DNA from: Nephrocerus scutellatus
Lineage: Eukaryota; Arthropoda; Insecta; Diptera; Pipunculidae
Direction: 5' to 3'
Length of the DNA stretch: 64,000 bases
NCBI GenBank assembly: GCA_947095585.1
Contig: OX352763.1
Span: forward strand, 36,816,010-36,880,009
In this document: one piece after another, positions 12,437 to 25,276 of the stretch
Numbering within the stretch: the first letter of the stretch is position 1
Layout: every line of letters starts with the position of its first letter
Program-made: the position numbers and the translations under genes
Notes under the pieces: generated by a model
What the model was told of the DNA's origin: nothing
Seen by the model: the letters and a program-made list of their open reading frames with translations, nothing else
The model's database searches: none

Positions 12437-14158
12437 GTGAGTTTTTCTGTACCATTTTTTGTTAATTTAATTAAAGTAAAATTAAAAGTAAACATTTGAC
12501 ATTTCTATTAAAAGCTTACCGGTTCATTGATATTTTATAAGTGTATCCAGTCTATTTCGAGTTGTCCACAAAGTTAAATGAACTTCGTTTAATGTTTTCG
12601 TCAGCAGAGAGACTTGTGTGATACAAATCACTTTATGCAAATGGCTACCTAATAGATGTGCAACAGTCCCAGACAGCAGGGTGCGCCTTTATAGCGTCTG
12701 GTTCTCTCAATTATCAATTATCAATTTTTATTTTTGAGAAAATAACTTCTAGCTAACACAAGTATAGGTACGAAAATGGCTATGCTATTTCGATACAATT
12801 ACGTGGATGACAAATATGTAGCGTCTACCCTTGCACTAAGAAAAATAAATTTTCATCTACGAGTGTGTATACGGGCATTCATATGCATTAACCGTCAATC
12901 GCAGGATTGTCTTGTTATCAAAGTGTCATGGGATTCCATATAATGTAATGCTGGTGTCAAAGTCAGTATCGTCAAGTAAAAGGTTTCTTATATTTCCCTA
13001 ACAGGTTCGGCTTAGAATGCTATTCGACTCATTTATGCAACATTTCTTATATGAAAAATAAATGCGTGCGCCTTTTAAGACGGCGTTGAGGATTGAGTTG
13101 AATTAAAATGCCGACTAGTTTGGCTGGTCAGTTAATTATGATATTATCCTTGGATCGGTTTTGAGTTTGAGTTTGAAAATCTTGTTTTCAAAATATTCTG
13201 TGTGCTACATAAGGCCTACCATATATATCTAAGATATCTACTTTATGGTTATCAAAGTTACTTCAATTTGCAATGTGGACAAGAAGATCTTTTTTTGAGG
13301 ATCATTTCGCCCTTTTTGTTTTCCTCATATAACTTATTAATACACTTGTACAGGTTTTTCACATTTTGGATGAGTGTTAGCGTCAGTGCACAAAAAACAG
13401 AGTTTGTTCTGAAAATCTTACTTAGTTAAAAAAAAATTAATAAGAAATGGAAGTGTTGCCGCCATACGATTTACTACAGTAGATGCATATTAATTTTTTT
13501 TTTAAATTTATTTTTTTGTTAATTTTTTTGGCACTTTACAGATTTCTCACAAGTGCTATATTTTTTGAGATATTTGGAAAAACTCGCCAAACTGTCCAAG
13601 TAAACTGCCACTTCCTGTAGGCCTGTTTCCGCAAAAATCAACTGGGACCTCCCAATTGATGTAAAAAGCTTCAATATGAATTTTCATTTCCATCAATTCA
13701 GCTATCTGGGCTGTAGAGTAGAGACAAACTGACAAAGCTTTTTTATTTTTAGCTTTTTTTGACTCAGACGATACGGATATGGGTAAATTTGCAAAAATTC
13801 CGAGTTCAAAAATTTTCATGATTACTATACTTCCTTTTACTATGTAAAAGAAGGTAAAAGTTGTATTATTGATTATTGTGTTGTGTAAATGTATCATTGA
13901 CACTCTCGATTCTAAAACAATGTCCTCAAGAGGTTATTACCTTCAAGCCAACCTTACTTTGAAGAGAGTTAACTCAAACATGCAGTAACGAAGTTTTGCA
14001 ATACCGTCAACAAATGAACTGTGTAGGTGTACATTAGCATTGGTATTACGTATAGCTAGCTTCTCAGGTCGACATATGGATAGTTGTAATCCAGTCTTAA
14101 CACTGAATTATCTTAAAAGCCCAATAGTAACCATTTAATTCACAAAATTCGTAACAAT
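12437..14158. other. Intron 2 sequence, AT-rich, no recognised features
   Basis: It begins with the donor gtgagt. AT-rich with T runs near 13430-13540. ORFs 13202-13429 and 13556-13903 have no recognisable domain. Confidence 0.55.
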
Positions 14159-14285
14159 TTTTTTTGGGGAGACAATTTGTTATTTCTTAAAAAAACTTTT
14201 TTTTTTTTAAAAAAAAAAATTTTTTTTGTAAAAAAAACTTACTTTTTTTTATAATTTTTTTTTTTTAAAACAATTTCATTTTTTT
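14159..14285. repeat. Poly(T)/poly(A) low-complexity block
   Basis: Runs of 7-12 T alternate with runs of up to 11 A, so the two arms can fold back on each other. It may be the remains of tails of inserted retroelements in opposite orientation, or an assembly-prone stretch. Confidence 0.8.
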
Positions 14286-14289
14286 ACAT

Positions 14290-14835
14290 GCGCCACACGC
14301 GTCACAATTGTTTTAAAACTAGTCCCATTAAACTCTGACCGGTAGAAGCCGAGATATACGAGATCATACTAAAAACTTTCCATTGCTATAGACACACGAC
14401 CTAATGTATTCTGCTATGCGAGTGACTACATACACCCGTGTATGTATAATTTGTTGAAATTCAGTCTAAAGACTAAAGCCTAATAGTATGCAACGTTAAA
14501 TGTAAGTCTTTCATTCATAAGCGATAGGTCATTCAGTCTAAGCGATTTCTGAAATACACTGCAAAAACCACATTTTACTTTGCAAAAGTTTAGGCTTAGA
14601 AAAATCGATAGCGATGAGTAGATTGAGTATTATTTTCAGTTTTCTCAGGGTTAGTAACCCCTATGAATGAAAAAATTACGCCATCGTAAGCCGAGCGCTA
14701 ACCAATTGTTTTAAAACAAATCCCACCAAATTTTTAACTGGTAGAAGCCGAGATATACGACACGACAAACAAACGTACAAATGTACACACGATCGCTGAA
14801 AAATTTTCATGTCCTCTGAATATAAGCTTCGACCT
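14290..14835. repeat. Dispersed repeat family 1, one truncated and one longer copy
   Basis: The block at 14597-14834 shares a long similar stretch with 34201-34385: AATCGATAGCGATG, then GAGCGCTAACCAATTGTTTT, then ATATACGACACGACAAACAA, then a TCGCT run and ATGTCCTCTGAATATAAGCT. A shorter related piece (CAATTGTTTTAAAACTAGTC to CCGAGATATACGA) lies at 14305-14365. No coding potential, terminal repeats or tRNA-like head are seen. The class is unknown. Confidence 0.7.
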
Positions 14836-15304
14836 TCGGGCTCGCGATTAAGATGATCAATAAGCACATTCGTAAATAGATCCTGAGTAAATTCCATGTC
14901 CATAAGTAATGTCCAATGTTAAATATTAAAACATATTTGTTCTGAGTCCCAGCACCAACTGTCTTCTATTGTACCTTTTAAGAAGCTCTCTGAGCAATAC
15001 ATCGGCAGCTATACATATAAATATAAGTTGAGTGTAATTGTATAAGTTAGGTATACATATTTATGTTTCTACATATACATGTATTACAATTCATTATGCT
15101 ACAGTTTATGGTGGGTAACTTTTAAGATGGGTAAATTTTTACCAACATAAAAAAAAAGTGAAGTTACTCAGGATCTATTTACTAATGTGCCTAATGACAT
15201 ATGTTAAAAAAATCAAAAGGCTCATCGGAACAGATAATTTCATGAGTTGCTAAATGGCAAAATAACTGAAAAATTGGACCTTCCACCAATAAACGAAACT
15301 TGAA

Positions 15305-15590
15305 CTAAACTGAAGTAATAGTGCAAGTATGGTAGGACGAAAAGATAGCAGAAGACTGCAGAAAAGGCATACTGAGTTCCATCGTACAGCAACTATCGTG
15401 GTATACCGTTGTTTAGTATCGCGTATAATAGATTTTCTTCTCTATCCTCATACCAAGCTTCATATTCGACGTCATCATTGGCACTAACCAGTATGGTTTC
15501 ACTCAAGACAAATAAGTGATAGATTTTCAATCTTAGTCAGACGAATTTCTAGTTTTCCAAAACTCATTGCACCATGAGAGAGTTCAGCAT
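15305..15590 (+). mobile_element. RTE-like RT fragment
   Basis: The + strand reads, with frame changes, EVIVQVW...KIAEDWR-KGIL, then YQYGF-like sequence and ...EFLVFQNSLHH. These blocks line up in order with the RT of the minus-strand copy at 49018-49530 (ELIVQVWEEEAIPEDWRRGIL ... ECLEFQ-NSLHH) but in the opposite orientation. It is short and degenerate. Confidence 0.6.
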
Positions 15591-15737
15591 CACAAATATA
15601 CGTACACGACACGAAGAAATACGCGCACGGCTTAAAAGCCAAAAAGTCGAGACTTAGACGCTTAGCAAAAGTACAAAAGTACTGAGAAGTTTTGGCAATG
15701 CTTTTTTTTTATTGCCAAGGGAGGACTCCCTGAATGA

Positions 15738-15764
15738 AGGTGGGCTAAAAGGCTTAGCCCACCT
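15738..15764. repeat. Perfect 11-bp inverted repeat (hairpin)
   Basis: AGGTGGGCTAA and TTAGCCCACCT are separated by a 5-nt loop. No T run follows it and it is not tied to a recognised gene. Confidence 0.75.
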
Positions 15765-16061
15765 AATTGCCGTTAAAAAACTCGAATGAATGTATTTAAC
15801 AATATATTACGTTCCACACGTTTGTAGCCGGGGGCAATTTATTTTCTCAGAATTCTCCCTGATTCATTGAAAATACGGAAACCGATCACGAAACTCATAC
15901 GCTGTGAGTCCAAATGCTTTAATTAATGGATCTAGGGAAATCTAGGGACCAAGAAAATATTAGATGGAATCTCTATTGAACAATTCGGTCTTCCTTCAGG
16001 AAATAGTTGACGTCTTTCTTGAAGCCTTCAACTTGACAGTGAATCTTACCTGATTCACTTG

Positions 16062-16228
16062 TAGTAGTACCAGGCCTTAGAGACGAAAAAGGCACGCTCA
16101 ATTATCTAGCCGATATCTTCATCTTCTTCTTATGTCCTATATCCCGATCTTGTGGGTCCGAGAGCCTTGATCCAGTAGTAGTACCAGGCCTTACAGACGG
16201 AAAAGACACGTATATTTATCGAGCCGAT
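16062..16228. repeat. Local direct duplication, about 55 bp, 113 bp apart
   Basis: AGTAGTACCAGGCCTTA, then a diverged AGACG-AAAAG-CACG stretch and AGCCGATAT, occurs at about 16063-16115 and again at about 16176-16229. The spacer holds unrelated sequence. The origin is unknown. Confidence 0.7.
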
Positions 16229-16249
16229 ATGCTTATCAAAATACAGCAT

Positions 16250-19200
16250 CTAAAACCTGAAAAGACTTAAAAATGTTGCAAAGTCCACGAAATTAATGTA
16301 TTTCTTGTCGCCAAACAATGCACCAAGGATCAGAGAAAGAGTTGATTTGAAATTAAGTTTTTCAGAAAAGCGAAAATCTCTGTTCAAAAGATTCTTTGAC
16401 GATTCTTTGTATTTTGACCAAGTCCTCTGGAGTAACTATAAATTTTGATTCTTTCGTTTATATTTTTGTCATTTCCGCACTGATCATCCAGATTATAAGT
16501 ACACATAATTCGATGTTATGTAGATCTGATATATAGTGGGCGTATACTGCTGTCTCCATATGTACGGTAGAGTTTATATAGGAAGTTATCAATGATGAGA
16601 ACAATAGTCTAGTTTGTGAGTGTTCCAGTGTAAACTAGCAACACCACTCACCACAACAATTTCTTCGCCTTTCCCCGACGATTGGTTCTACGCATCGAAA
16701 GGACCCCAATACCTTTCAAGACATTGGACCAAAGATCGTCAACACAACAACAGGCCTGGAGTTGCTACAACAATAAAAACAATTTCATCGCGTCTTCTAT
16801 CCCAATATTTCAAAGCCTACGCTGTATCTAGCCATTATAAGGGTGAAAAGCAATTATAAAACAAAATCAGGACCAGTGGGATCAGACCAGTCTCTGCAGG
16901 ATGCAAGAACAAAACCCCGCTTGAAGAGCAAAATATGATAATGATACAACCATAAGGTTAATTTGTGGATGTGTAGCTTTAAAATTAATTTACAAAAGTT
17001 CCTGATCAGGGTTGTCTGGACTTCTTGATGTATTTATAGAGAAGTTTCTTTAATTTAGCTGTACATTGGATACATTTTTGCGGAAGCCTTAAATGCAGAA
17101 GACTTAAGAAAGACTGTGTTGTCTTAACGCAGTCTGCTACTAAGTTAAGATAGGAATTACAATAAGTGGTTGCTGCACAAATTGCCGCAATGTTGAACAT
17201 TGATTAGCATGGAATTACTTGGTATAGATGCAGGAAAACGCTGGAAGCACGCTAATCAATCAATCAATCAAGCAAAAGAATAACAAATCACTGCCTTGTT
17301 TACCACTAATATGTTAACCAATTTTACATTAAACTTGCTACAGTTGCTTTGCTTCACCTGTGTGTACCAACGCATCAACTTCAATGTTCCCGTAATAGGA
17401 ATGACGATGACACATACGAGAACATAAAAGAGGAAACTAAAAAAAGATAACTAAAATCCACAAACGACCTTCAGTGTCGTTCTAATGGTCGTCTACTTTG
17501 TTGTCCAATAAAAAGGTATATCGGAGCTAGAGGATATGAAAGTCTAGAACAAGAAGACGAACAAGAACTTTATCCTCGTCACGACTTCAATCAAAAAGCA
17601 ATGACAGCAACATTGTTTATCAATTTGTGTCGACGCACCGCAGCCATCCTCAATGCTACAAAATCGACCACAAATAGGTCGTCAAAATATAAAAAAGATT
17701 TAAAGCACAACACACTCACACACTCACTCTCACACTATCAGACACATTTACTTTCATTTTCATTACCGCACCAATCAATACCTTTGATCCAGATTCACAT
17801 TTTTCTTCCGTTCGGTCGGTCCTTATGGCCATTTGGCGATGTTCAGTTTGTCCGTTGGCAAAATTATCGCTTAGCAGTTGTATTTTTAACGATAGTGAGT
17901 GTGAGAGGTATGCTCCCTCCCCTCTTGTTAACGATTCACAGTTTGACCGAGTAAGTAGGTGCCTGATGAATGATGGGTCAGGTCAGTGGGTGGTAGCAGC
18001 AGTTAAGTTTGTGTGTTATCTGCCCATATAGCCGATGTCTGCTCTGACAAAGCAATCAAACGTTTACAGCGATATTCCACGCTAAAGACGGGAAATTAAA
18101 TCCAAATTGACGTCGTCCAGCGTTGGCCAGCATGCAATAACGCAAAATGAAGGTGTGCCTGCCAATGTTGGCTGGCGGCGAGCGGTCGCCTGTTGTTATT
18201 ACTCGAACTTGTTGGTTGACTGTTTGGCTTCTTTTCTTTTGTGCACATTTCTTTCTTACCTCACGCTCACAGTTTGGCGGTTTCATGGGTGGCTAGTGGC
18301 ATAGTCTTAATAGCCGCATTGTAGCCAATGTGTGTGTTTATGTGCGCACCTTCTAACGCCAATTTAGTTTGATTTAAGCCGATGTGTCGATAGTTATCTT
18401 GAAATTGTTTCACTTTGATGGTTTTTTGCCCCTCGCATCACTGACTGAGTGACTGACTGATCAAGTTACTGGCTGGCTGTGTGGCCTTCAAAATTGATTT
18501 TACTTTCAGCTATAGATGTAAAGATGTATGGAGGTTAACACTCGGAGCACTAACTCTGGCAGTAGAATGAACCATATAAGTATTGTGGTTATACGAGCGT
18601 AAGAGGAGACTCTGTTGCTATTCCGTTCTGTCTAGTGAGAGTCGAGAACAGGTAGATTCTCTACAAGGGAGTCGGATTGATATTCTTTTGCGTTCTTTTT
18701 TTTGCCATTAAAATGCTAAAGAATTCATAGTTTTACTAGAAATGAGAGAAGAAGGATATTCCGATGGATGCTTAGTCGTCATATTGTCCCATATTCACGC
18801 GTCGGCTTTTTTTACCACTGGACATGATCATAACCTACCCAGCGACGCCTTTAGTTCTGCGCTTGACTATTACTAAAGTAAAAAGTGTTGAATTGAAATG
18901 ATGACCGCCTGAAACTTAACACAAAAGTCTAACATGCAATCTGCAACTCAACTCAAATTCGTAAACCAATTCAGTCGGTTAACATTAGGTTGGTTGAGTT
19001 GGTCTTAATATAGTTCAACTTTAGTATATGTATATGTCTTAGTCGGCGACTCAGTGTACGTTATCATAGAACTCATGTAATTCAGTATTTCTCTCTCAAA
19101 CCCTTCCTCAGGCTTCTCTTGTTTTTTTGTTAAATAGTTTGTCATTTAGAAGTTAGAAGTTTAGGTGATGAATCGTAGTCATTTTTTGGTGCTGATGGAG

Positions 19201-20449
19201 ATGTAAAAACCAACCTCCCAAATGGGGCTCAGATTTCCGAGCGCCTTTTGCTGATCACTCAAGGCTCAGATCCAGATGTGAATACCGCGACAACTACGAT
19301 TGTCTTATAAACAGTTACTGAACTGTTACAAAATGGTAGAGTTTTCTAGATTCGAAGGGACTTTTGCGGTTTGGTTGACTTTAAGCAACTCTTGGTTTTG
19401 CCAACACCGAAGTGCAACTTTAGATTTCATGCTGTTCGCGTTAAGATTAACAGCTACCACTTTTTTATTCCAATGAATGTCTTTTTGATTAAGATAGATA
19501 GACATTAGACACATACAGATACAGGTACCCTTTGTACTACTTGTACTACTTCGTTCCATATTGGAAAATCTTTCCTACAACAAATGTATTTTGTCCCGGC
19601 ACAATGCAATGTTTGCCAAAAGATAGACTTTCTCTGACGTTTTTGAGTCTTTAAAAGTGGGCACAAAAAATTAAAATAAACGTTGTATGCATTGTCTCTG
19701 TAAGTTCTTCAAAGTTAAAGGCTTTGCATTTTTCTTTTTGATTTTTAATGAAAACATTAGCAAGGCTCACTGCTGAAGCAGGCTACATGACTCAGTGTTA
19801 CCATAAAAGTCATGGTGTGGAGGCGTCATTTGGAAAGACAATACACCTTCATTTGTGTGCTAATGAAGCGACATGGCGCACACGATTAACCATATGCCAA
19901 TGTTTCTACCAACCTTTTGCGGTGAGAGTGGACGTGTCAACATGGGGGAATCGTCATTTGAAATCTAAGTAACTGGTTACACATTGCGTGTTGGGTTCTC
20001 AATTTCAATTTCATTGCCGTATCATAACTATATGGTGTCGGGCTATGCGAAGAGGAATCGCTCCTTAATGGCTTCATTTGGCGACTACCAATGATACTCG
20101 TACGTTGATGGGTATGCGGGTATTCGTATGTGATTTGATAATAATTGAGAAGGGTAAAACAGCGACCCATATTGGCTGCATAATTGGAAACGTTCGTTTT
20201 CATTGTTGTAGAAGTCAAGTGGGATATGGAAGATTGAATCTTCACAAGTGGTGTTTGGCGCTGAAGAAATCTGCATTTTTCTCAAATCCATTTGAATGGT
20301 CTTTGATTAAGTTAAGGCCCGTTGAGAGTAAACATTCAAGGCCACGTGATGTTTTGCATCGTTGTGTTCTTAGGCGCCAAATTTTATTGAGGATAAAAAG
20401 CTGTTTATTAGAGGGAAGATTATCAGATTATTATAGGATTCTTTTACTA
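16250..20449. other. Intron 2 sequence, no recognised features
   Basis: Mostly AT-rich with a more complex stretch at 17600-18500. ORFs 17601-17954, 17825-18031 and 20078-20521 are the longest and show no recognisable domain. I see no transposon signature. Confidence 0.5.
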
Positions 20450-20515
20450 TTAGCCCACGTTCAAGGGATTTGGACCCTTATAATGCCTATGCACAGCGTC
20501 GGCTTGGAAATATTT
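20450..20515 (-). mobile_element. Fragment of CR1/Jockey-like 3' untranslated region
   Basis: The block ACCCTTATAATG ... GCACAGCGT resembles the 3' end of the minus-strand elements at 41449-41500 and 56115-56180. Very short. Confidence 0.45.
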
Positions 20516-20639
20516 GTATAGAAGAGTCTTTCCATCTTCTCATGTTGTGGTGAGTGGAGTTGAGTTCACAACAAAAAGTAATCCTTCGGTTGCTTTTCAT
20601 TGATATTTCAATTTAACAAAACCCTGTTCAGTCCTATAC

Positions 20640-20940
20640 TTCAATGCGAAATTTAAATAGCGGAACGCATTTAAAAGCCATGGATGACCACAGGGTTCCA
20701 TAGTCGGCCCTCTTTTTTTCCGTTCAATCTCAAATTTAATGGTTTCCCTATACTGCAACTTTTGCCGACTATATAGCTTGCTTTAACATACCAATTACAG
20801 ACTACATTTAAATGTATTCCCAAGCACGAAGATAATCTTGATCTTAAGGCTGTAGTTTGCTGCTCATAAGTTGATTATTAGCGAGAAAACTATACTAATG
20901 TCGTTTAAAATATCTTTATGATTTTAACCTTTATTTTCAT
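20640..20940 (+). mobile_element. Degenerate non-LTR RT fragment (Jockey-like)
   Basis: The + strand shows PQGSIVGPLFF at about 20688-20720, the conserved RT block 4 (PQGSxLGPLLF). It is followed after a frame change by LYxNFxDY-like sequence where the catalytic aspartates would be. There are many stops. Confidence 0.5.
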
Positions 20941-20954
20941 ACTCACAACTGTAA

Positions 20955-21490
20955 AACAGTGAAAAGCAGGAAACATTCCTACGTTGTTCAAGTGAGTGAT
21001 TCGATTGATTTCGGGATATTTACGTCACCAATAAGTTTTAAGGCGCTGTTCTAAATTCTGTCTAGTAGATGCAATTTGGTCTGTGGGGCACCTGCTCAGA
21101 CAATGCAGTTATATTCAAGGTAATGGCGAATATATGTCCTGTAAAAAGTAGCCAGATCTGAACGAGTAAAGTAAATCTTTCACCGTTTTAGGAAACCTAA
21201 ACATCTCGCAGCATTCTCGGCGATGGCAAATATGTGGTCGTTCCAACGAAGCACTTACCAAGATTAGTGCTTAAAATACGTTGTTGTTCAAGTTCCTCTT
21301 GCGATGTAGAGGGGCGTGCAGAAAGCGTGAAATCGTATCTAAAGCTAATAGTACTGTCGTCAGCAAAAGAATGGATTGGATTAGAAGTAGTGAATCGTTC
21401 GAATCGTTAATGAAAAGAAAGAGTGTCGGTGACAAAACAGAGCCTTGGGGAACACCGGCGTTTATTCGTTTTTTCAATCAAAGTAGACTG
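20955..21490 (-). mobile_element. CR1/Jockey-like RT fragment, copy 1
   Basis: The minus strand carries RINAGVPQGSVLSPTLFLF-IND at about 21470-21410, the RT block before the catalytic site. Further 3' is sequence parallel to the copy at 62141-62960 (the region reading KYFTLSDLATIYKEYIRP there). Stops and frame changes break it. The sequence 21050-21100 is similar to 41850-41890, so three copies of one family lie in this window. Confidence 0.7.
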
Positions 21491-21615
21491 GTTTTCCATT
21501 AATTTTAATGAAATGTGAACATGTGTACAATGTACGTAAATATATGTATGTAATATGTATATGTATCCTAATAATTCTTAAATACTCATAAATTTGTACA
21601 ACTTATTAAATAAAC

Positions 21616-21975
21616 GGTGGGTGCCGCAGTTCAGTGGATACGAGCATGGCTTCTGAGCAGGGAATTGTGGTAACAACAAAAGTATTTTTCACGGTGTCTC
21701 ACCTCTCGCGAAAGTCTGACAAACGTCCAAGAGTAATAACTTGTCACGGAAAGCTTCTCAATTCGCAGACATCTTTTATTACTGGACGAAAGCACTGCGA
21801 CGGTGGGTGTCCGGCTATAGGGAATTTTATTGTACTTTTAGGATGGTTATAAGATGATTGGGGGAACCGTGGGGAGTTGTTGCCTTGGTCTACTGATCGC
21901 AAAAAATGGATGGTGGCGAGGAGTTCAGCTCTAGACCGCAACGGTATTTTCTGCCAATTATTATAGGATTATTAT
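21616..21975 (+). mobile_element. tRNA-derived SINE, copy 1
   Basis: The head GGTGGGTGCCGCAGTTCAG resembles a tRNA 5' half with an A-box-like part, and CTTCTGAGCAGG matches the copy at 37588-37882. The B box is eroded here. Shared body blocks are AAAAGTATTTTTCACGGTGT, CACCTCTCGCGAA and GAAAGCTTCTCAATTC, then GACCGCAA. The two copies differ in internal length. The tail is ATT-rich. No clear target duplication was found, so the right limit is approximate. The sense of RNA polymerase III transcription would be +. Confidence 0.7.
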
Positions 21976-24393
21976 GGCCAAGATAAGGAAGAGAACATCG
22001 TTAAAGAACCACAGTCAGTATACTAAGAATATGGAAAGACCGCTTCTGCCTGAAGCTACTCATCAACAAAATGATTGGACTGATTAGGAGACTAAGAAAG
22101 TCCACAGTTGAAGGATTATTCAAACTGCGTCGTCTTCAGGACGCAAAAAGTGCAATTCGATACTCATCATATTTTTATCGATATTATTTTATTGCATATG
22201 ACAGCATTTATTGATATTAGCTATATCTGATCCTTTCCAAGATCATTCAACTCTGCAGGATGACAATGGAGAATTCTCGCTTTGCTGTCAAGGTCGGGAA
22301 CAGCCTGACCGAGTCCTTTGATGCCAACAAAGTATTCAGGAAGCGCTGTTTTGTGATTCCTTCAACTTTTAAATCTCATTTGAGAGAATTGTGCGATACT
22401 CTTAGGTCCACGATAGAGGCATAATTCTCTTCGAGTCTGTTCAACTATTGGTATACATCGACGACTTTGGTATCATTGGTGGAACGCAGTAAGCTGTCGC
22501 TGATCAATTTAAGGCAAAAGCAGCTAAAATGAGTTTGTAAGTTAAAGTGGGCAATTCAAATTGTTTACTGTCAACAATTAGAACACCGGCCAACATCAGA
22601 AGGGCACAATAGAAAACTTTTTCATCTCCTATGTTTAAAAAAATCCAAAGCATTTCTTACAAAATAGATTCACTTGCGTCTTTGCTCCAGGATGCACACG
22701 CCCCTTTATCAAACTTCACTCAGTAGAAAGTAAAAAGTCAACTTTGGAAATAAATTAACAAAGTTCCGCTCAATAGCTTCAAAATCGTTGAATCCGTCCC
22801 ACTTCAACATCAATCTTCAGACGGATATGAACATTAACGTTGAAGTTGTAGTTGAAGCTTAAGTTCCAAAAAGCGACTGAGTCTTATAAATTGAATGGAA
22901 CTAATTGATTGGAGGGTGCTTCAGATCATTTATCTTTCTTCAACCATTTAACTGAACATATAAACCAAGTCCAAGTTTTTAATCCATTTCCACCCAAATA
23001 CGAGTACCTACATAAAAAAAAAAAAGTAATTTGCCATAACAGCGGCTTATTAATTGATCGTATTATCTTAATACCGCATGACCGTAGTGCGTAGCATCCA
23101 TCCTAGTATTATGTCGTCCTCTATCTGTCACAAATCTTTTTTTTTTTTGTAGGAGGGAGATTTATTAACCACATCATAGGCAGTGGCAGTTCCACCGCAT
23201 GTGTGATATTGTGTGTGTAACATAAAGAGTGATAAGCATTTGTACCATTACCATTAATATTATTAATATTATTATTATTATTATTATTGTTATTAATTAA
23301 TATTCCAGACAACAGCTAAAGATAGATTGTTATTGTTGCCGTGGTTATAAATGGAGGAATAAACAATCACGCAACCGTGTCGAAATCGTGTTATATAAAC
23401 TTGACGCCAATCACAACGGCTGCATTATCAGGAATGGTAGTGTGTTGATGGCATGGCATAGAATTCATAAGAGGCGCCCAACAATAGCTCAACAAAATAC
23501 AACAATCGCAGTCTGTTGTCCGTTGTCCATCATTGGACGATAAACTGACGCCGTCGACATGAGCGGAAAATTTTAAAATTCATATTACCAATTTCTCAGG
23601 AGGAAAAGTATTAACGTATTTTCATCCTCCTCCTCCTCTTCTTCTTCTTCTTATTATTTTTTCTTGGTAATAACTCAATGTCCTCTCATCCATTCCACAG
23701 AAAGTCGATGAAGCAATTTAAGTAACCATAACCATCAGTCTCTGATACTGATAGCAAATCTTCCCGTCTGTCTGATGTGATCCATATGATGCATTATGAC
23801 GATCATCGTTCATCGTTGTGTCTTTGTGTGCGATTAATGGTAAAATTCGTTTAATTTATTTACCTTAAATGCGATTTTGTCTTCATATAATGTACAATTT
23901 ATGCAATCCTATGGAGGTCGATGAGACTCAGACGGTGCTGGTGCTAATCCTGAAAAACAAATTGCCAGCCTGATACCCTGAGCTACTACTCTACCAACCA
24001 ATGTAATGGTAGATCCCATGTTTATGTCACAATATCTTTTTGTCTTGACGACACAACACGCGTGCAAATTAAGTTGAGACGAAGGCACGCATGCGCGGTA
24101 CGCACGGTCATTGGAGAGTCGCGTTCGCATTATTGTGCCGCCGTACATCAGTCATTGGTCATTGATCATTTGATACCCGTATGCGATTGTGACTTGAGAT
24201 TAGCGTTGCTGAGTTGAGCATATTTGAAGAATTGTATGCTATTTGCAGAAAGTGCTGTCCTTAATATTTTAAAGGTCAATGTCTTAAAATCACAAGTTTA
24301 TTAATTTCTTATCCAAATTTCAAGTTTAAATTCTAAATGTAGCTACAATTTTTTTTTATAAAAAGCTTTTTTCTTTTAGAAAAACTTAGGAAA
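21976..24393. other. Intron 2 sequence, no recognised gene
   Basis: Unassigned sequence. It contains an (ATT)n run at about 23263-23290, T-rich and A-rich runs, and a (CTT)n-like stretch near 23625-23655. No ORF has a recognisable domain. Confidence 0.5.
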
Positions 24394-25230
24394 CACTAAA
24401 ACTTAAAGATTCTCTAGAAATCATATTATGTATAAGCTTCAAATTATGTAATTGCAACAACTTTCTATCAAATGCGAATAACATTTTTTCGGTAAACACT
24501 TAAGGTCCAAAAGTGGAACCTGTCGGCACTTAATTTTTTTTTACAAAATCTACTTCTTACCTTAACAGGAAACAGATTCTCTAGAAATCATATTATGTAT
24601 AAGCTTCAAATTATGTAATTGCAACAACTTTCTATCAAATGCGAATAACATTTTTTCGGTAAACACTTAAGGTCCAAAAGTGGAACCTATCGGCTCTCCA
24701 TTTTTTTTTTACAAAATCTACTTCTTACCTTAACAGGAAACAGATTCTCTAGAAATCATATTATGTATAAGCTTCAAATTATGTAATTGCAACAATTTCC
24801 TATCAAATGCGAATAACATTTTTTCGGTAAACACTTAAGGTCCAAAAGTGGAACCTGTCGGCACTTACTTTTTTTTTATAAAATCTACTTCTTACCTTAA
24901 CAGGAAACAGATTTTCTAGAAATCATATTATGTATAAGCTTCAAATTATGTAATTGCAACAATTTTCTATCAAAAGCGAATTACATTTTTTCGGTAAATG
25001 GTCCAAAAGTGGAACCTGTCGGCACTCCATTTTTTTTTTACAAAATTTACTTCTTACCCTAACAGGAAACAGATTCTATAGAAATCATATTATGTATAAG
25101 CTTAAAATTATGTAATTGCAAAAGTTTTCTATCAAAAGCGAATAACATTTTTTTGGTAAACAATTAAGGTCCAAAAGTGGAACCCTTTGGCATTCCTTTT
25201 TTTTTTATAAAATCTACTCCTTAAGCGAAT
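24394..25230. repeat. Satellite array, five units of about 167 bp
   Basis: The landmark AGATTCTCTAGAAATC (or a variant) occurs at 24407, 24574, 24742, 24909 and 25071, giving periods of 167, 168, 167 and 162 bp. Each unit then reads ATATTATGTATAAGCTTCAA, AATTGCAAC, ATCAAA-GCGAAT, TTTTTTCGGTAAAC and GGTCCAAAAGTGGAACC, with a T run and TACTTCTTACC at the end. Early units are nearly identical, while the fourth and fifth have more substitutions and a small deletion. Units do not encode a shared ORF. Confidence 0.95.
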
Positions 25231-25276
25231 TGTATTGCTTTCGAAAAACCTACCAAGACAAACCTACCTACCTACC

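Noticed and set aside
24394..25230. CRISPR-like array
   Set aside because: The whole 167-bp unit repeats without unique spacers, in a eukaryotic intron. It is a satellite.
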